A stretch of 64,000 nucleotides of DNA from Hymenoscyphus infarciens. Its lineage: Eukaryota; Ascomycota; Leotiomycetes; Helotiales; Helotiaceae. Under the pieces are notes generated by a model. It searched no databases. It worked only from the letters and a program-made list of their open reading frames with translations, and had not been told where the DNA came from. The DNA lies in contig LLCB01000239.1 in the NCBI GenBank assembly GCA_001414345.1, positions 29,037 through 93,036 on the forward strand, read 5' to 3'. A program made the position numbers and the translations under genes. Shown here piece after piece: positions 1-10,304 of this stretch (positions are counted from its first letter, which is position 1; every line of letters begins with the position of its first letter).

Positions 1-858
1 AAAGACGACCTATTCGCCCCTGGTTCGCATCCACGAGTTAGCCAATACAGACTCACAGCACATCTCGGAGCAGCGTTCGTATGCTATACAGCAATGCTAT
101 GGAATGGTCTGGCGATCCTCCGAACCAGATCTCTCCTCACGAATCCAGAACGAGCTCACGCTCAATTACAAACCCTTTCATCGGGTACCCTTTCCGTATT
201 TCGGAAATCCGTGGCCGGTCTTGCGCTTCTCATTTTCGTTACTGCCATGTCGGGTGGTTTAGTTGCTGGTCTTGATGCGGGAATGATATATAACGAATTC
301 CCAAGCATGGGTGTAGGTCTCACACCTCCAAAGGCAGAACTCTGGGACAAATTTTACTCTAGAAGGGAGGATGGCAGTGATCTATGGTGGCGAAATATGT
401 TGGAGAACCCCTCCCTCGTACAACTTGATCACCGAATCTTAGCTACAACGACCTTCACAGCCATCCTAGCAGTATGGGCATATTCACGATTTAATCCTCG
501 AGTTCGGGCTGTTCTACCCAATAATTGCCGAAAAGGAATGCTGGGTGTTGTACATCTAGTGTTCATGCAAGCAGCACTTGGAATCAGCACCTTGATCTAT
601 CTTGTTCCTACACATCTAGCAGCAACCCATCAAGCAGGTAGCTTGGCGCTATTGACTGGTGCACTGGTATTGGGCAGCAGGACATGGATCCCCACGCGGA
701 CATGGCGTTTGGTCCAAAGCAGACTCAAGCAGATTCCATCTGCCTCGGGTGCACAAGTTCGCCGGAGTATGGTAATGGGCCCTAAAGGCGCAGAGGCTGT
801 GGGGTTGAGGTCAGAACTCAATGCCATGAAGAATCGAGGACCTCCACGAAAAGCATGA
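1..858 (+). CDS. COX15: COX15 heme A synthase, 3' part
   Basis: The frame is already open at base 1, so the 5' end lies outside the window; 285 residues are visible. COX15 is a polytopic inner-mitochondrial-membrane enzyme that oxidises heme O to heme A for cytochrome c oxidase. What is seen: a VSQYRLTAHLG stretch containing one of the family's conserved histidines, a hydrophobic segment followed by SGGLVAGLDAG and YNEFP, then QLDHRI, and ATHQAGSLALL near the C-terminus, whose histidine is a heme ligand in this family. At least four hydrophobic helices are visible. The tail is hydrophilic and ends at TGA near 858. No intron is needed in this part. The stop lies about 200 bp from the convergent stop of the lysyl-tRNA synthetase gene. 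The product is strongly recognised; only the missing N-terminus is uncertain. Confidence 0.93.
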   Translation, partial: KDDLFAPGSHPRVSQYRLTAHLGAAFVCYTAMLWNGLAILRTRSLLTNPERAHAQLQTLSSGTLSVFRKSVAGLALLIFVTAMSGGLVAGLDAGMIYNEFPSMGVGLTPPKAELWDKFYSRREDGSDLWWRNMLENPSLVQLDHRILATTTFTAILAVWAYSRFNPRVRAVLPNNCRKGMLGVVHLVFMQAALGISTLIYLVPTHLAATHQAGSLALLTGALVLGSRTWIPTRTWRLVQSRLKQIPSASGAQVRRSMVMGPKGAEAVGLRSELNAMKNRGPPRKA

Positions 859-1057
859 ACAAAAATGTAGGTATGTTATATATACGGTGTTTGATTAGCG
901 ACTTTTGCATGGGCGGTGTTTTATTAGATCACCCCCAATATTTAGGGGGGGCACAAGTCATGATAGGACGATTCTCTACTCTGTACATTATCTGAAGAAA
1001 AACCAAATTTTATTTGTTTTTTGAAAGGTCATCATCTATCGCGAAAAATGCCATCAC

Positions 1058-3033
1058 TCACTTGTGAGCTAAAACCAACTCGTTAGCCAAGTTCTCCACC
1101 GACTTAACCAATGCCTCCAGGAAAAGAAGAAGTACTTACGAATCCCTTCTTCAGCTTGTGGCTGAATTCCTACCTCCTCCGCGGCCAACTTCTCAATCTT
1201 CTTACTGGTATCCTCCTTCATGAATGGGAAGGCCAAGACCTCCTTGATGCTGTAGTTGTCGGTCAAGAACATGACCAAGCGATCAATTCCCATTCCCCAT
1301 CCTCCGGTTGGTGGTAATCCAAACTCTAAACTCTGGCAGAAATTCTCATCAATCATTTGGGCCTCGTCATCACCTTGTTCCTTTTGGTTGGCTTGTTCCT
1401 CGAAGCGGAGACGTTGGTCAAAGGGATCGTTCAACTCGGTATATGCGTTGACAATTTCCTTCTTGCAGACGAAAGCCTCGAAACGTTCACAAAGACCTGG
1501 GTTGCTACGGTGGTATTTGGCAAGTGGAGACATCATTTGGGGGTGGCCTGTGATGAAGGTTGGGTTTACGCAGGTCTCCTCAAGGTACTCGCCTACCAAT
1601 TTATCCAGCATACGTGCGTTGGTGAGTGGTGGTGAACATTCAAGCTTCATCTTCTTGAGAACGCGCTTGAAGAACTCGTTGGTCTCCATGGTGTGAAGTT
1701 GGTCTCCAGGTGGGAACTTCTCGCCAGTTGCTTCCTCGAGAGCGGGAATCATCTCAATTCGCTTCCAAGGGGCGGCCCAGTTAACCTCATACTCTTCTCC
1801 GTGCTGTGTGTGGAACTTGGTGGTGGTACCGCCAGTGATGTGCTTAACCAGGCCAGAAACGAGCGCTTCGGTCATGTCCATGATATCGTAAACGTCGGCG
1901 TAGGCCATGTAAAACTCACAGGTTGTGAATTCAGGGTTGTGAGTGAGATCGATACCTTCGTTTCGGAATTGACGTCCCATCTCGTAGACTCTGTTTAAGC
2001 CACCAACAACAAGCATCTTCAAGTATAATTCGGGTGCTACACGCATAAACATATCCATGTTGAGGTCGTTGTGGTGGGTAACAAATGGCTTGGCGGTTGC
2101 TCCTCCAGCAATTGGGTTCATCATTGGTGTCTCAACCTCCACGAAGTCTTGCTCATCAAAGTACTTGCGGATATAGGTAATCATCTTAGATCTGGTCAAG
2201 AAGACATTTCGTGTGGGGTCATTCATGATCAAATCCAGATATCTCTTGCGGTGTCTCTGCTCCTGGTCCTTGAATCCATAGTACTCGTCGGGAAGCTGGT
2301 GTAAACAAGGGGTCAAGAGAACAATTTCCGTGGCGAAAATTGAAAGCTCTCCAGCCTCTCCCTTCTCAATCTTGTTCTTTGGTGCAGTTCGTCCTGGGTA
2401 CCCCACTATGCCGATAATGTCACCTCGTCGCAAATGCTCGTGTTGATCAGCAAATGGAACACCGCCCTCCTTGGCCTCTTGTAACTGGCACATAACCTGT
2501 ACCTTGACACCTTCTGTGCGAACATCGTAGAATACAAGCTTGTTTCCTGATGCACGCTTGTTGAAGATTCTGGCTCCAAGTCTGATCTCGACATCCTTCT
2601 TATGCTCTCCCGATTTCAAAGAATCGTACTCATTGACAAACTTGCGCAGATCATAGTTCACGTGGAACTTGTGTGGATATGGATTCGGGTTCTTGGTCTG
2701 GCGGAGTTTGTTGATGGTGCGCGATCGGATCTCGAAATATTGCTATACCCCGCAATCAGCATCAATTCGCCCGCAAGACCTCCCTTCGAAGGACCGCATT
2801 CTTACATTTGGGTTCAACTCCTTCTCGTCCACTTCGGCATTCGACTTCTTGACCATAACAGGCTTGGGAGGGGCGGCAGCTTCCTTCTTGCGCTTCTCCT
2901 CCTCCTTTTGACGGTTCTTTTGGCGCTTCTTCAATTCCGACTTGGAGATCATTTCACCAGTAACCTCATCAAGTTGGAGGTTCACTGGTGGCTCCTTGGC
3001 AGGAGCAGATGCACTTGGTGCTGCGTCCGCCAT
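1058..3033 (-). CDS. KRS1: Lysyl-tRNA synthetase, cytosolic (class II)
   Basis: Charges tRNA-Lys with lysine in the cytosol. Three exons give 613 aa: 3033-2806, 2742-1140 and 1068-1058, with introns of 63 and 71 bp (donors GTAAGA and GTAAGT). The join after ELNPN gives QYFEIRSR, the usual start of the anticodon-binding OB fold. The last exon adds only PHK before the stop. Seen: a lysine-rich N-terminal helix (about residues 30-60) typical of eukaryotic enzymes, the OB fold, class II motif 2 ([15 protein letters not shown]) and motif 3 ([13 protein letters not shown]). Length matches fungal KRS (about 590-620 aa). It is convergent with COX15 and shows no disruption. The terminal mini-exon is inferred from splice signals and frame, and should be checked with transcripts. 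Confidence 0.95.
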
Positions 3034-3839
3034 GATTGCGGTGGTGTTTGGGATGTGGTGAGGGCGGGTTGTTGTGTGGGTGGGTGGAGGGGTCTTTTTG
3101 GGATTTTATTTTGGTGGGGTCGAGTCAGATGGTGGATTTGACTCACAAGCCGAAGCGAAATTTGGGACGCGGGGGACGCGACTTCATCAAATCTCAACCT
3201 CCTCAGCTATAATATCAGACTGCGAATGCATTACGAAAGCTTAGCTCACTTGGCTTCAAGCTCAATGGTTGATACCCTCAAATTAAAAACTTCAGCAAGT
3301 TCCTCTATACCGTACCATTTTACTCTAAGTCTCCTGATATTCTTTCTATCCGTTCTACAGCACCTAGTCACCTGGCTGCTTGCCTGTATAGTCGTATTCA
3401 ACTTTTGACAGGCTTCATTATTTGCATTTAATTGTATACATAATCTCGCACTTACCCATTGTACGCTCTAGTAACGCATTTGTGGTGTTTTTGTCTTTTT
3501 TGTGTTTTTTCCTTTGCTTCCCAATGTTGTCTTTCCTTCTTAGGGAATTGCTGAGCATTGTTAGGGGCGATAACGATGGCTGCTATTGGCTGTGTGGGAA
3601 TTTTTCAGTCTTGGTGTTCTATATTGGGATGGGGTTGCAGAAAACATGTAACCTCAGCAATATGTAGGTTGAACATTCTACGCTGAAATCTCCACATGGT
3701 AACACGGAATTAGTCGAGCTTCTATCTACAGAACCTTAGCCTCATCTCAAGTCATTGATGATCACGACCGGAATCAACGGGTGCAATACTCTCTACAACT
3801 ATGACGGCTAAAGTTCGAAGTATGGAACAGCAAGACTGA
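3034..3839. other. Spacer upstream of KRS1 and of the ankyrin relict
   Basis: The first 150-200 bp next to 3033 should hold the KRS1 promoter; this is inferred from position and no clear TATA box was seen. The rest is T-rich on the + strand, with two short open frames (60 and 81 aa) that look like hydrophobic low-complexity translation. No gene, RNA or repeat was recognised. Confidence 0.5.
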
Positions 3840-5825
3840 GTGTCAGATACTGCTGCGTGTGTCTATCTCGAAAAGTCCTGGTTATATGCTCTAGTCTCGT
3901 CACTGAGACTATTTCCAAGGAACCTTACACCAGGGAAGCGTTTCGTGAGATTTGACTCGCCCTTTTCTTTGTCAAAGAGTATTTGGTTTCTAATCGTCAA
4001 GTCGGGACTCGCTTCGATTTACTGTGTCCAACAATTCGCTAGTGAGCTACAGCTCGCCCGAACCTGTCTTACTTACATTCTGCACCTCGATTCGTATATA
4101 GAGGAACACTCAACACACGAGTTGAAATTTCCATTATCATATTATGCATTGAGTTTCTGGTCTCAACTTGCCCGAGAGGTGGATAATAGTGACGAAGTAA
4201 TAAACCGGCTCATTCTTAGGCTTTTCAACCCCCCATACATTGCTTGTTCGAATATGCTTCAAGTTTCTCGGCCATCCTGCTTTTACGGCCTCCCGAAGCT
4301 ATGGGAAGGGTATAATAATATTCCTGCAATGGCACTGGTCTATTCCGCGAGCATGGGTCTTATTTAGGTTGTAACACATTTAACTCAATGATGGGTTAGA
4401 TATCAACGGTAGTGGAGGCTTCAAGTCACCCCTCAGATCAGCTATAGAGGTCCAACGCGAGGACATAGCGCGTTTACTATTCGATAGAGGAGCAAGCATT
4501 GGTTACGAAGAGATGTATTGCGCAGCAAATGTATGCCGAGATTCGGAAATCTTTCTCCAGTTATTAGTTGAGAAGGGCGGCAACGCAAACCAGGGCGGGA
4601 TAGAAGAAAGGAGAGCGCTCCAAGTCATTGTATCACACGGCTGTATATCTGCTGCTGAGCTCTTGGTGAAACATGGTGCGAGATTAAATCCCAGCTACTG
4701 CGACGAATGGATTCCTCCTCCATTGTCCATCGCTGCAAACGATGGGTTTGAGGATATCGCCAGGTTACTCATTTGCAGTGGAGCAGACATCACCGCATGG
4801 GATAAAAACATAAGCCCTTATTGAGGGCTTCGGAAAAGGGGCACGAAGGGATTGTCAGGTTGTTGATCGAGAACGGGGCTTTTTTAAATGACCCGGAACC
4901 TGATGGAAGTCCCCCCCAGTCAGCTTCGGCATATGGGCGCGATGCCATTGTTAAGTTGTTGATTGAAATGGGTGCCGACATCAACTATATTGGACCCTGT
5001 AAGTCGGGCTGGGAACGTACTGGAGGGGCATCCTTCATTGGGGTCAACGAACGAGCTATCACAAGCTCTGCTTTGGGTTTGGCTTCGGACGAGGGCCATG
5101 ACGCAATAGTTAGCTTACTGATTGAGAATGGGGCTACCATAAATCATACTGGCCCTTCTGCTCTGGTTCTAGCTTCGAAAAAAGGTAACCAGACGACTAT
5201 CAACCTTCTTATCGAGAAAAGAGCGGATGTCAACGAGGGGAACATCGCTTACCAAGCATTTACAGCTTGCGGTAAAGGGTGCAGCATAACCAAAGCCATA
5301 CAATTTGCCTCCCATGGTGCACGCGAAGATATTGTTACGCTGCTGATCGAAAAAGGTGCCGATGTGAATGGGGCTGTGGAAGACTGTCCTAGTGCCCTGC
5401 AAGTAGCTTTACTTGATGGGGATCATGCTATCGCCCAGGTTCTAATTGACCATGGCGTGGATACCTACTCACAGATTGACGGGTTTCCCACAGCTCTCGT
5501 AGAAGCCTCACGAAGAGGAGACATGGTGAATCAAACTTTCAATCCCTTCTCTTGCTGCACACCTCTTGCGGCAGCATCAGAAAGGGGACTTGAGGAAATT
5601 GTTAAACTACTTGTGAAGAAAGGAGCAATTATAGATTTCAAATGGGGAACTGGGCATTGCGACGCACTAGTTCGGGCTTCATTTTGTGGAAAAGAGGCTG
5701 TTGTTAGGTTTCTCGTTGAGATGGGGGCCAAAGTTAACTTGAAAAATGAAAATGGACAAACATTGGAAATAGGTCATAGCAGTATTGCTGAATTTCTGCT
5801 CGAAAGAGGTGCTAGGGAGGACTAA
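3840..5825 (+). pseudogene. NACHT-type ankyrin-repeat protein, C-terminal relict
   Basis: Three blocks in two reading frames read as one ankyrin protein. Block 1 (3840-4364) has the helical linker seen between NACHT and ankyrin domains in fungal NLR-like proteins (ARTCLTYILHLD, FPLSYYALSFW). It ends at a TAG (4365-4367) where LIEVV would be expected. Past the stop the reading runs VVTHL, then a one-base shift near 4385 restores LNDGLDIN and REDIARLLFDRGA. A second one-base shift near 4815 leads from GADITAWDKNISP into LLRASEKGHEG. Block 3 (to 5825) holds about nine ankyrin repeats of the type VKLLIEKGADVN. No NACHT domain is visible upstream, so the N-terminus is lost. In this family the repeats act as ligand sensors for NACHT proteins involved in non-self recognition. 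The breaks fall inside normal repeats, so introns do not explain them. Confidence 0.85.
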
Positions 5826-6609
5826 AAGACCCAGCGAGTCTTCACCTTTCCAACCACTTTTCAACACGAAATCGGATGCAAATCTACTCAAGTTAGTACA
5901 TGGTCTTATTCACAATATTGGCTTTCGGGCACAACCTCGCTTAAACCAAAAAGTCAAAAGTCCATTCCAGAAATTGTGATAGTGATTTAAGCCGAGGAAA
6001 CAAACAGAGGTGTTTGTTTTGAGAGTTGTCGAGTAAATTAAGCGAGGCCAGCACATTTCGTGCACCAAAAAGGAAAAGTAGGATTAATAAAGGAGCTGAG
6101 AGATTCCTACACTCTTAGAACGTAGGAAAAGAGCGATTGAAGTTTCACAAGAAAGAGCGCCAGTCGTTGAAATATGGCTCATCTTATGACGTACTGATCA
6201 GCAAAAGTCTGCGAAACTGTCAAAGTAAATAAAAGATAGGTTGACACTTACGAGAAGGGTTTTGTTGTTATGACTTGCTATTTAAGGTTAATTCCTAGGC
6301 ATTAATTTAATTATTCTAAGAGAGCAAGACAATAATGTGGAATAAATGCTTTATAGCCGTGATATTCACTCTCAAACGAGCCACCCATATATCTTCCCAA
6401 TACGTTGATGCCAAAAAATTATTTATTCCTGTGCAAGAAAATACCAACACACCGGCTAAAAAGGGACCCCTAACACCAACACCAACACTTGACCAACACT
6501 GTGGACCGACCACACCAAGACACCTTCGCTTACACCCACTTCACAAAACTAGTACAACATTTCAAGTTGTATCTCATTTCTCAAACTCTTTCAGAGCAGA
6601 AATTACATT
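5826..6609. other. Spacer between ankyrin relict and SDR relict
   Basis: Moderately AT-rich sequence with no recognisable coding region, RNA or repeat. The part after about 6400 is C/A-rich just before the SDR start codon, typical of a fungal 5' leader. Confidence 0.4.
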
Positions 6610-7702
6610 ATGGAGGACCACCTTACCATCTCTCCCGAGGAATACATGAGCCTCCCACGCTTCTTCTACCATCAAATCACCCACAAGCCAACCGAAGTAA
6701 CAGGGCTCAATCTCAACAGCAAAACAGCCATCGTAACAGGTTCCAACACCGGCATCGGCTTCGAAACAAGTCACCAACTCCTCGACCTCGGACTCAGCAA
6801 CCTCATCCCCGCCATCCGGGATGAGGAAAAAGGAAAAGCCGCAGCAGCCAAACTATCAATAGGCCGTGAACCCCCAAAAACAAACAATCGAGGTCTGGGA
6901 ATTAGATCTCTCCATCTATGATTCCATCCTAGCTTTTGTCGTAAGAAGCAAGGCTCTGGATTGAATGGACATCGTGATATTAAATGCCGGTATCGCACCA
7001 GCGAAGTTCAGCATCAACAAACTCACTCGTCATAGTGAGTGTATACAAGTCAATTACCTCTCAACCGCGCTACTGGCTATTCTCCTCCTTCCAGTCCTCA
7101 AAACAAAACGAGCCAAGCAGCCAGGACCAAGTCGCCTGACCTTCGTCTCCTCCGAAACAGCAGGCTGGACGGCTTTCAAACTGAGAAACGCATCTCCGCT
7201 ACTACCAGCATTGGATAAGTCGGAAAAGGTCGATATGATAGATCACATGTTTGTCTCCAAGCTGCTAGGACAATTCTTTATCCAGAAATTGGCGGGGATT
7301 GTACCTCCTTCGGTTGTTTTGATAACTGCTACTTCTCCCGCTACTATTCACGATTCAGAATTTAAGCGTGAACACGATAAGACTTTTATAGGTGCTGTCG
7401 CAAAGGCTTGTATGAAGATTTATGGGAATACGGCTGCGGTGGGGGCAAGGATGGTTACTGATGCTGCTGTGAATCATGGGGTGGAGACACATGGTCACTT
7501 TTTGTCTTTTCAGAAAGTGGTAAAGTAAGATACGCTTAATTTCTCAATTGAGATTCAAGCTACGAGCTAACGAGAATCATAGAATGGCTCCAGTGTTGTA
7601 TACAGACGAGGAAAGAGAATTTCAGAGCAGTTATGGAAGGAGACCATGGCAGAACTGTCACTCGCCAAAGTTGAAGATATTTTGAAGAGCATCGGAGACT
7701 AG
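6610..7702 (+). pseudogene. Short-chain dehydrogenase/reductase, broken
   Basis: SDRs of this retinol-dehydrogenase-like fungal type use NAD(P)H to interconvert alcohols and ketones. Seen: the cofactor motif TGSNTGIG (about residue 43), then a one-base frameshift between about 6870 and 6881 after which the frame reads QTIEVWELDLS. A TGA at 6962-6964 lies where a sense codon is expected before MDIVILNAG, the NAG motif. The position that should hold the catalytic Tyr of YxxxK reads Met (MFVSK). A plausible 63-bp intron (7520-7582) joins FLSFQKV to NGSSVVYRRGKR, and the last exon ends SEQLWKETMAELS...SIGD, the usual C-terminus of the family. The frameshift, stop and lost catalytic residue together indicate a real pseudogene rather than a sequencing error. 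It is convergent with the MFS gene. Confidence 0.85.
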
Positions 7703-7756
7703 GTCGGAAGTATCCCGAGATCTATTGTGCATTACAGCGGCTATGAAATCTAGTTT

Positions 7757-9496
7757 CTAACTATCGAACAAGAAATCTAATCTCTTATTACCAAGGTCTG
7801 AACTATTAGCCAAATACCAGGCCTTCTCCTCCTCCGTCATAGCCTCCCACTTGCTCGTCTTCTGCTTATTCCTAAAAACATAATATACCTTCGCAAAACC
7901 ATACAATGCAATTGCTGCAACATTAATAGCAATCAATTGTTTATTCCCCCTTTTGTACAAAGGTTTATCATCAGTACGATATATATTAGAAGAAGCGATC
8001 CCAGAAAGCTGGATCGTGATGTTGTACATTGCTGCACTAACAGCTCGAGTACGGACGGCGTTACTAAGTCGTGAACACCATGATACTTGTGCAGCATGAA
8101 CGGAAGGTTGACCGAGGAGGAAGAAAAGAACTGCGTATTGGCCCCAGTGGGAGAGAGTGCCGGCGGACGTGTATTCTATGATGAGGAGAGGAAGGATCCA
8201 GACCTGGGCGAGGAGTCCGATGATGGCTATTTGTTGGAATCTTTCCGTGGCGTAGGTGATCCAGAGCATGTTGATGGATGCGAATACGGTGATTGGAATA
8301 CCGAGGAGGGTTGTGTTGAAAGTACTGAAACCAATTGCCTTGAGCGTCAAAGTCAAGTATGCTTTCGGTGGTGATTCGGGAATTTGGAAAATAAGTCCAA
8401 TGGCGTAGACGGGCCAGAGATCAAAGTCTGTGAGACTTTGCCATAACATTTTCAGTGTTATGGATTGTCTGTTGTGCATATCTCCTTTACTGGGATCATC
8501 TCTCAGAACTCGGTTGACGATGATCTTCTCTTCTCTTTCGGTGTAATAACCTTTGGGGTTCCACCATGTTTTTGTTTGGGTAGGCCCCGGAACGAGGAAC
8601 AAAAAGCTTCCAGCGCCGATGACAAAACTGATAATTGCCTCAATCAGAAAGAGCCATCTCCATCCTTCCCTTCCGTCAACTCCACGCATGTGTAGTACCC
8701 CGTACGCAATGAAGGAACCCGCAACTCCAGACATCGAATCTACGAACCAAAAGAAAGCAAGACGCATGGGCATCTCACTTTTCTTGTAAAAGTAGGACAG
8801 ATACAGGATGGAATCGGGGATGAACCCACCCATAAAAACTCCGACCAAGAAGCGACAAGCAAAGAACCCAGCACGGTTCTTCATGAAAAATTGACCTCCA
8901 GCAGCCACACTCCACAAAATGATCTGGACCGGAATCCATCTATCAGGACCAATTCGCTTTCCAAGCATCTGTGAAGGTATCTCCGAGATCAAGAAGCCGA
9001 TTCGGTACATATTCTGGGCGTTGTTGTAATCATTGGTCGTGAGGTTGAGATCATCAAGTAAATTATCCGCCACGGCATTTCCCAGATTTCCTCGGTCGAT
9101 GTTCAATGCGAAAAACATCACTAGAATCCATAGAAAGATCCGGATATCGGTCTTCCGTCTGACCTTTCGCTCCTCGCGATGCGTCCATCTTTCCGAAATA
9201 TCGAACCTCTTAAAATTTTCGTGATCCTCGCGAGGAAGATAGAATTTCGCTAGATCAGGGTTGTCAAAGACACTCCTCTGCGTGGCGATGGCGTCGAGGT
9301 CTGTGGCTTTGCTGGATTGGCGTGCCCATGGCCAAGGTGAGCGAAGTTCCTCGTCTGGCTCTGCGAGATCACCGAGTTCCTCGGACTTGATAATGGCATT
9401 TCGTTTGATTTCGGAGGAGGTTTTCGTAGCTGGCTCGAATTTTGAATCATGGTCGTCTAAATTAACTTTCGAGAGGGTGTCAGGATGTCCTGCCAT
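7757..9496 (-). CDS. MFS transporter, Dal5/Seo1-like anion:cation symporter type
   Basis: Intronless, 579 aa from the Met at 9496 (MAGHPDTL); the frame stays open to an upstream Met at 9565, but the shorter start is nearer the usual family length. The hydrophilic N-terminus (about 120 aa) is followed by about 12 hydrophobic segments. The first reads LWILVMFFALNIDRGNLGNA, typical of the allantoate/pantothenate permease branch (NIDR-N-GNA). Other family marks are RFLVGVFMGGFIPD after TM4-5, the central loop, and a C-terminal TEEEKAWYLAN tail. These plasma-membrane proteins import small organic anions, vitamins or short sugars with protons; the substrate cannot be read from sequence. It lies in tandem with the adjacent rhamnogalacturonan lyase, which suggests (inference) uptake of a pectin-derived product. 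No disruption seen. Confidence 0.88.
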   Translation of the reverse strand: MAGHPDTLSKVNLDDHDSKFEPATKTSSEIKRNAIIKSEELGDLAEPDEELRSPWPWARQSSKATDLDAIATQRSVFDNPDLAKFYLPREDHENFKRFDISERWTHREERKVRRKTDIRIFLWILVMFFALNIDRGNLGNAVADNLLDDLNLTTNDYNNAQNMYRIGFLISEIPSQMLGKRIGPDRWIPVQIILWSVAAGGQFFMKNRAGFFACRFLVGVFMGGFIPDSILYLSYFYKKSEMPMRLAFFWFVDSMSGVAGSFIAYGVLHMRGVDGREGWRWLFLIEAIISFVIGAGSFLFLVPGPTQTKTWWNPKGYYTEREEKIIVNRVLRDDPSKGDMHNRQSITLKMLWQSLTDFDLWPVYAIGLIFQIPESPPKAYLTLTLKAIGFSTFNTTLLGIPITVFASINMLWITYATERFQQIAIIGLLAQVWILPLLIIEYTSAGTLSHWGQYAVLFFLLGQPSVHAAQVSWCSRLSNAVRTRAVSAAMYNITIQLSGIASSNIYRTDDKPLYKRGNKQLIAINVAAIALYGFAKVYYVFRNKQKTSKWEAMTEEEKAWYLANSSDLGNKRLDFLFDS

Positions 9497-10304
9497 GCTG
9501 AGGGTCTGCAGCCAGTGGCGCTGGAAGGTGATTCGACGGTGCTCAGAATCCAAGACTCGGCTCACTTGGCTACCAAATAAAGGCGTTCAAGCTTTGGGGC
9601 GCTTTATGGCTTTATGATATTAACATGTCAATTATTATCTCAGATGCGGAAAATCACCGACAAAATGCGAAGCAATAACCTCGTTCGCCATCAGAACATT
9701 GATGGCGTCAGTTAAGCTAAAGCCCACTTGATTGCGTCGAATGCGAGCATCTAAAATCAGTAGATTGTCATGAATCCACAAGAGGATTATTGGAGGGTAA
9801 ATCGGTCTCTACCTCAAGTTTTTAAAGTTGCACGTACCTTGTAATGGTGGTGTTTGGAGCAGGCAGGGCAAATTGGCAGCACCAATTTATTGAACGACCA
9901 TTCAGACATTCCCCGGGCCACTAGAAAGCATACCAGGCCCCCATTTCTCTTCATGTGGCCCTCATATTGGAATCGAGAAAACAAAGCGGGAGTAAAGTTG
10001 GGGGTATTCGTATAGTTCCATGTAAATGGCGTGCTCGAGAAGACCGAGGCTCCTCATCTCAACGACCAAGGTGGGTTTCCTTTCCAAATTCCGACGCAAT
10101 GGCACCTGGAACGGGGAAATGACCCCTGTGTCGATCGTGAAATTCTGGTGTTGTTGGATTCGAGTTTCGGTCGTTTATACACCGGTGGACAGTATTTAAG
10201 CAGTTAATTGTGGGGCCTGCGATGAGGCAATAATAGTGAAGATGACCAAAGTTTCGAAAACTCCACTGGATGTAACCATCCGGTCCTTTCTTATCAAGAG
10301 TGAT
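9497..10304 (-). promoter_or_regulatory. Upstream region of the MFS gene
   Basis: About 0.8 kb between the MFS start and the lyase stop. It has no coding potential and is inferred to hold the MFS promoter plus the lyase terminator. A TTTATACACC/ATTTAAG stretch near 10175-10202 lies too far upstream to be assigned. No strong operator was identified. Confidence 0.4.

Noticed and set aside
3226..3667. Two small plus-strand open frames (60 and 81 codons)
   Set aside because: Hydrophobic T-rich translation, no conserved start context and no recognisable features.
4365..4397. GTTGTA...TTAG stretch that could be an intron removing the ankyrin stop codon
   Set aside because: Its translation (VVTHL, LNDGLDIN with one base shift) is exactly what an ankyrin repeat needs, so it is mutated coding sequence, not an intron.
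9785..9793. CCCTCCAAT (minus strand), one mismatch from the TCCNCCAAT galacturonate-response motif as I recall it
   Set aside because: A single one-mismatch site of this length is expected by chance in 800 bp; noted only because the neighbour is a pectin-lyase gene.
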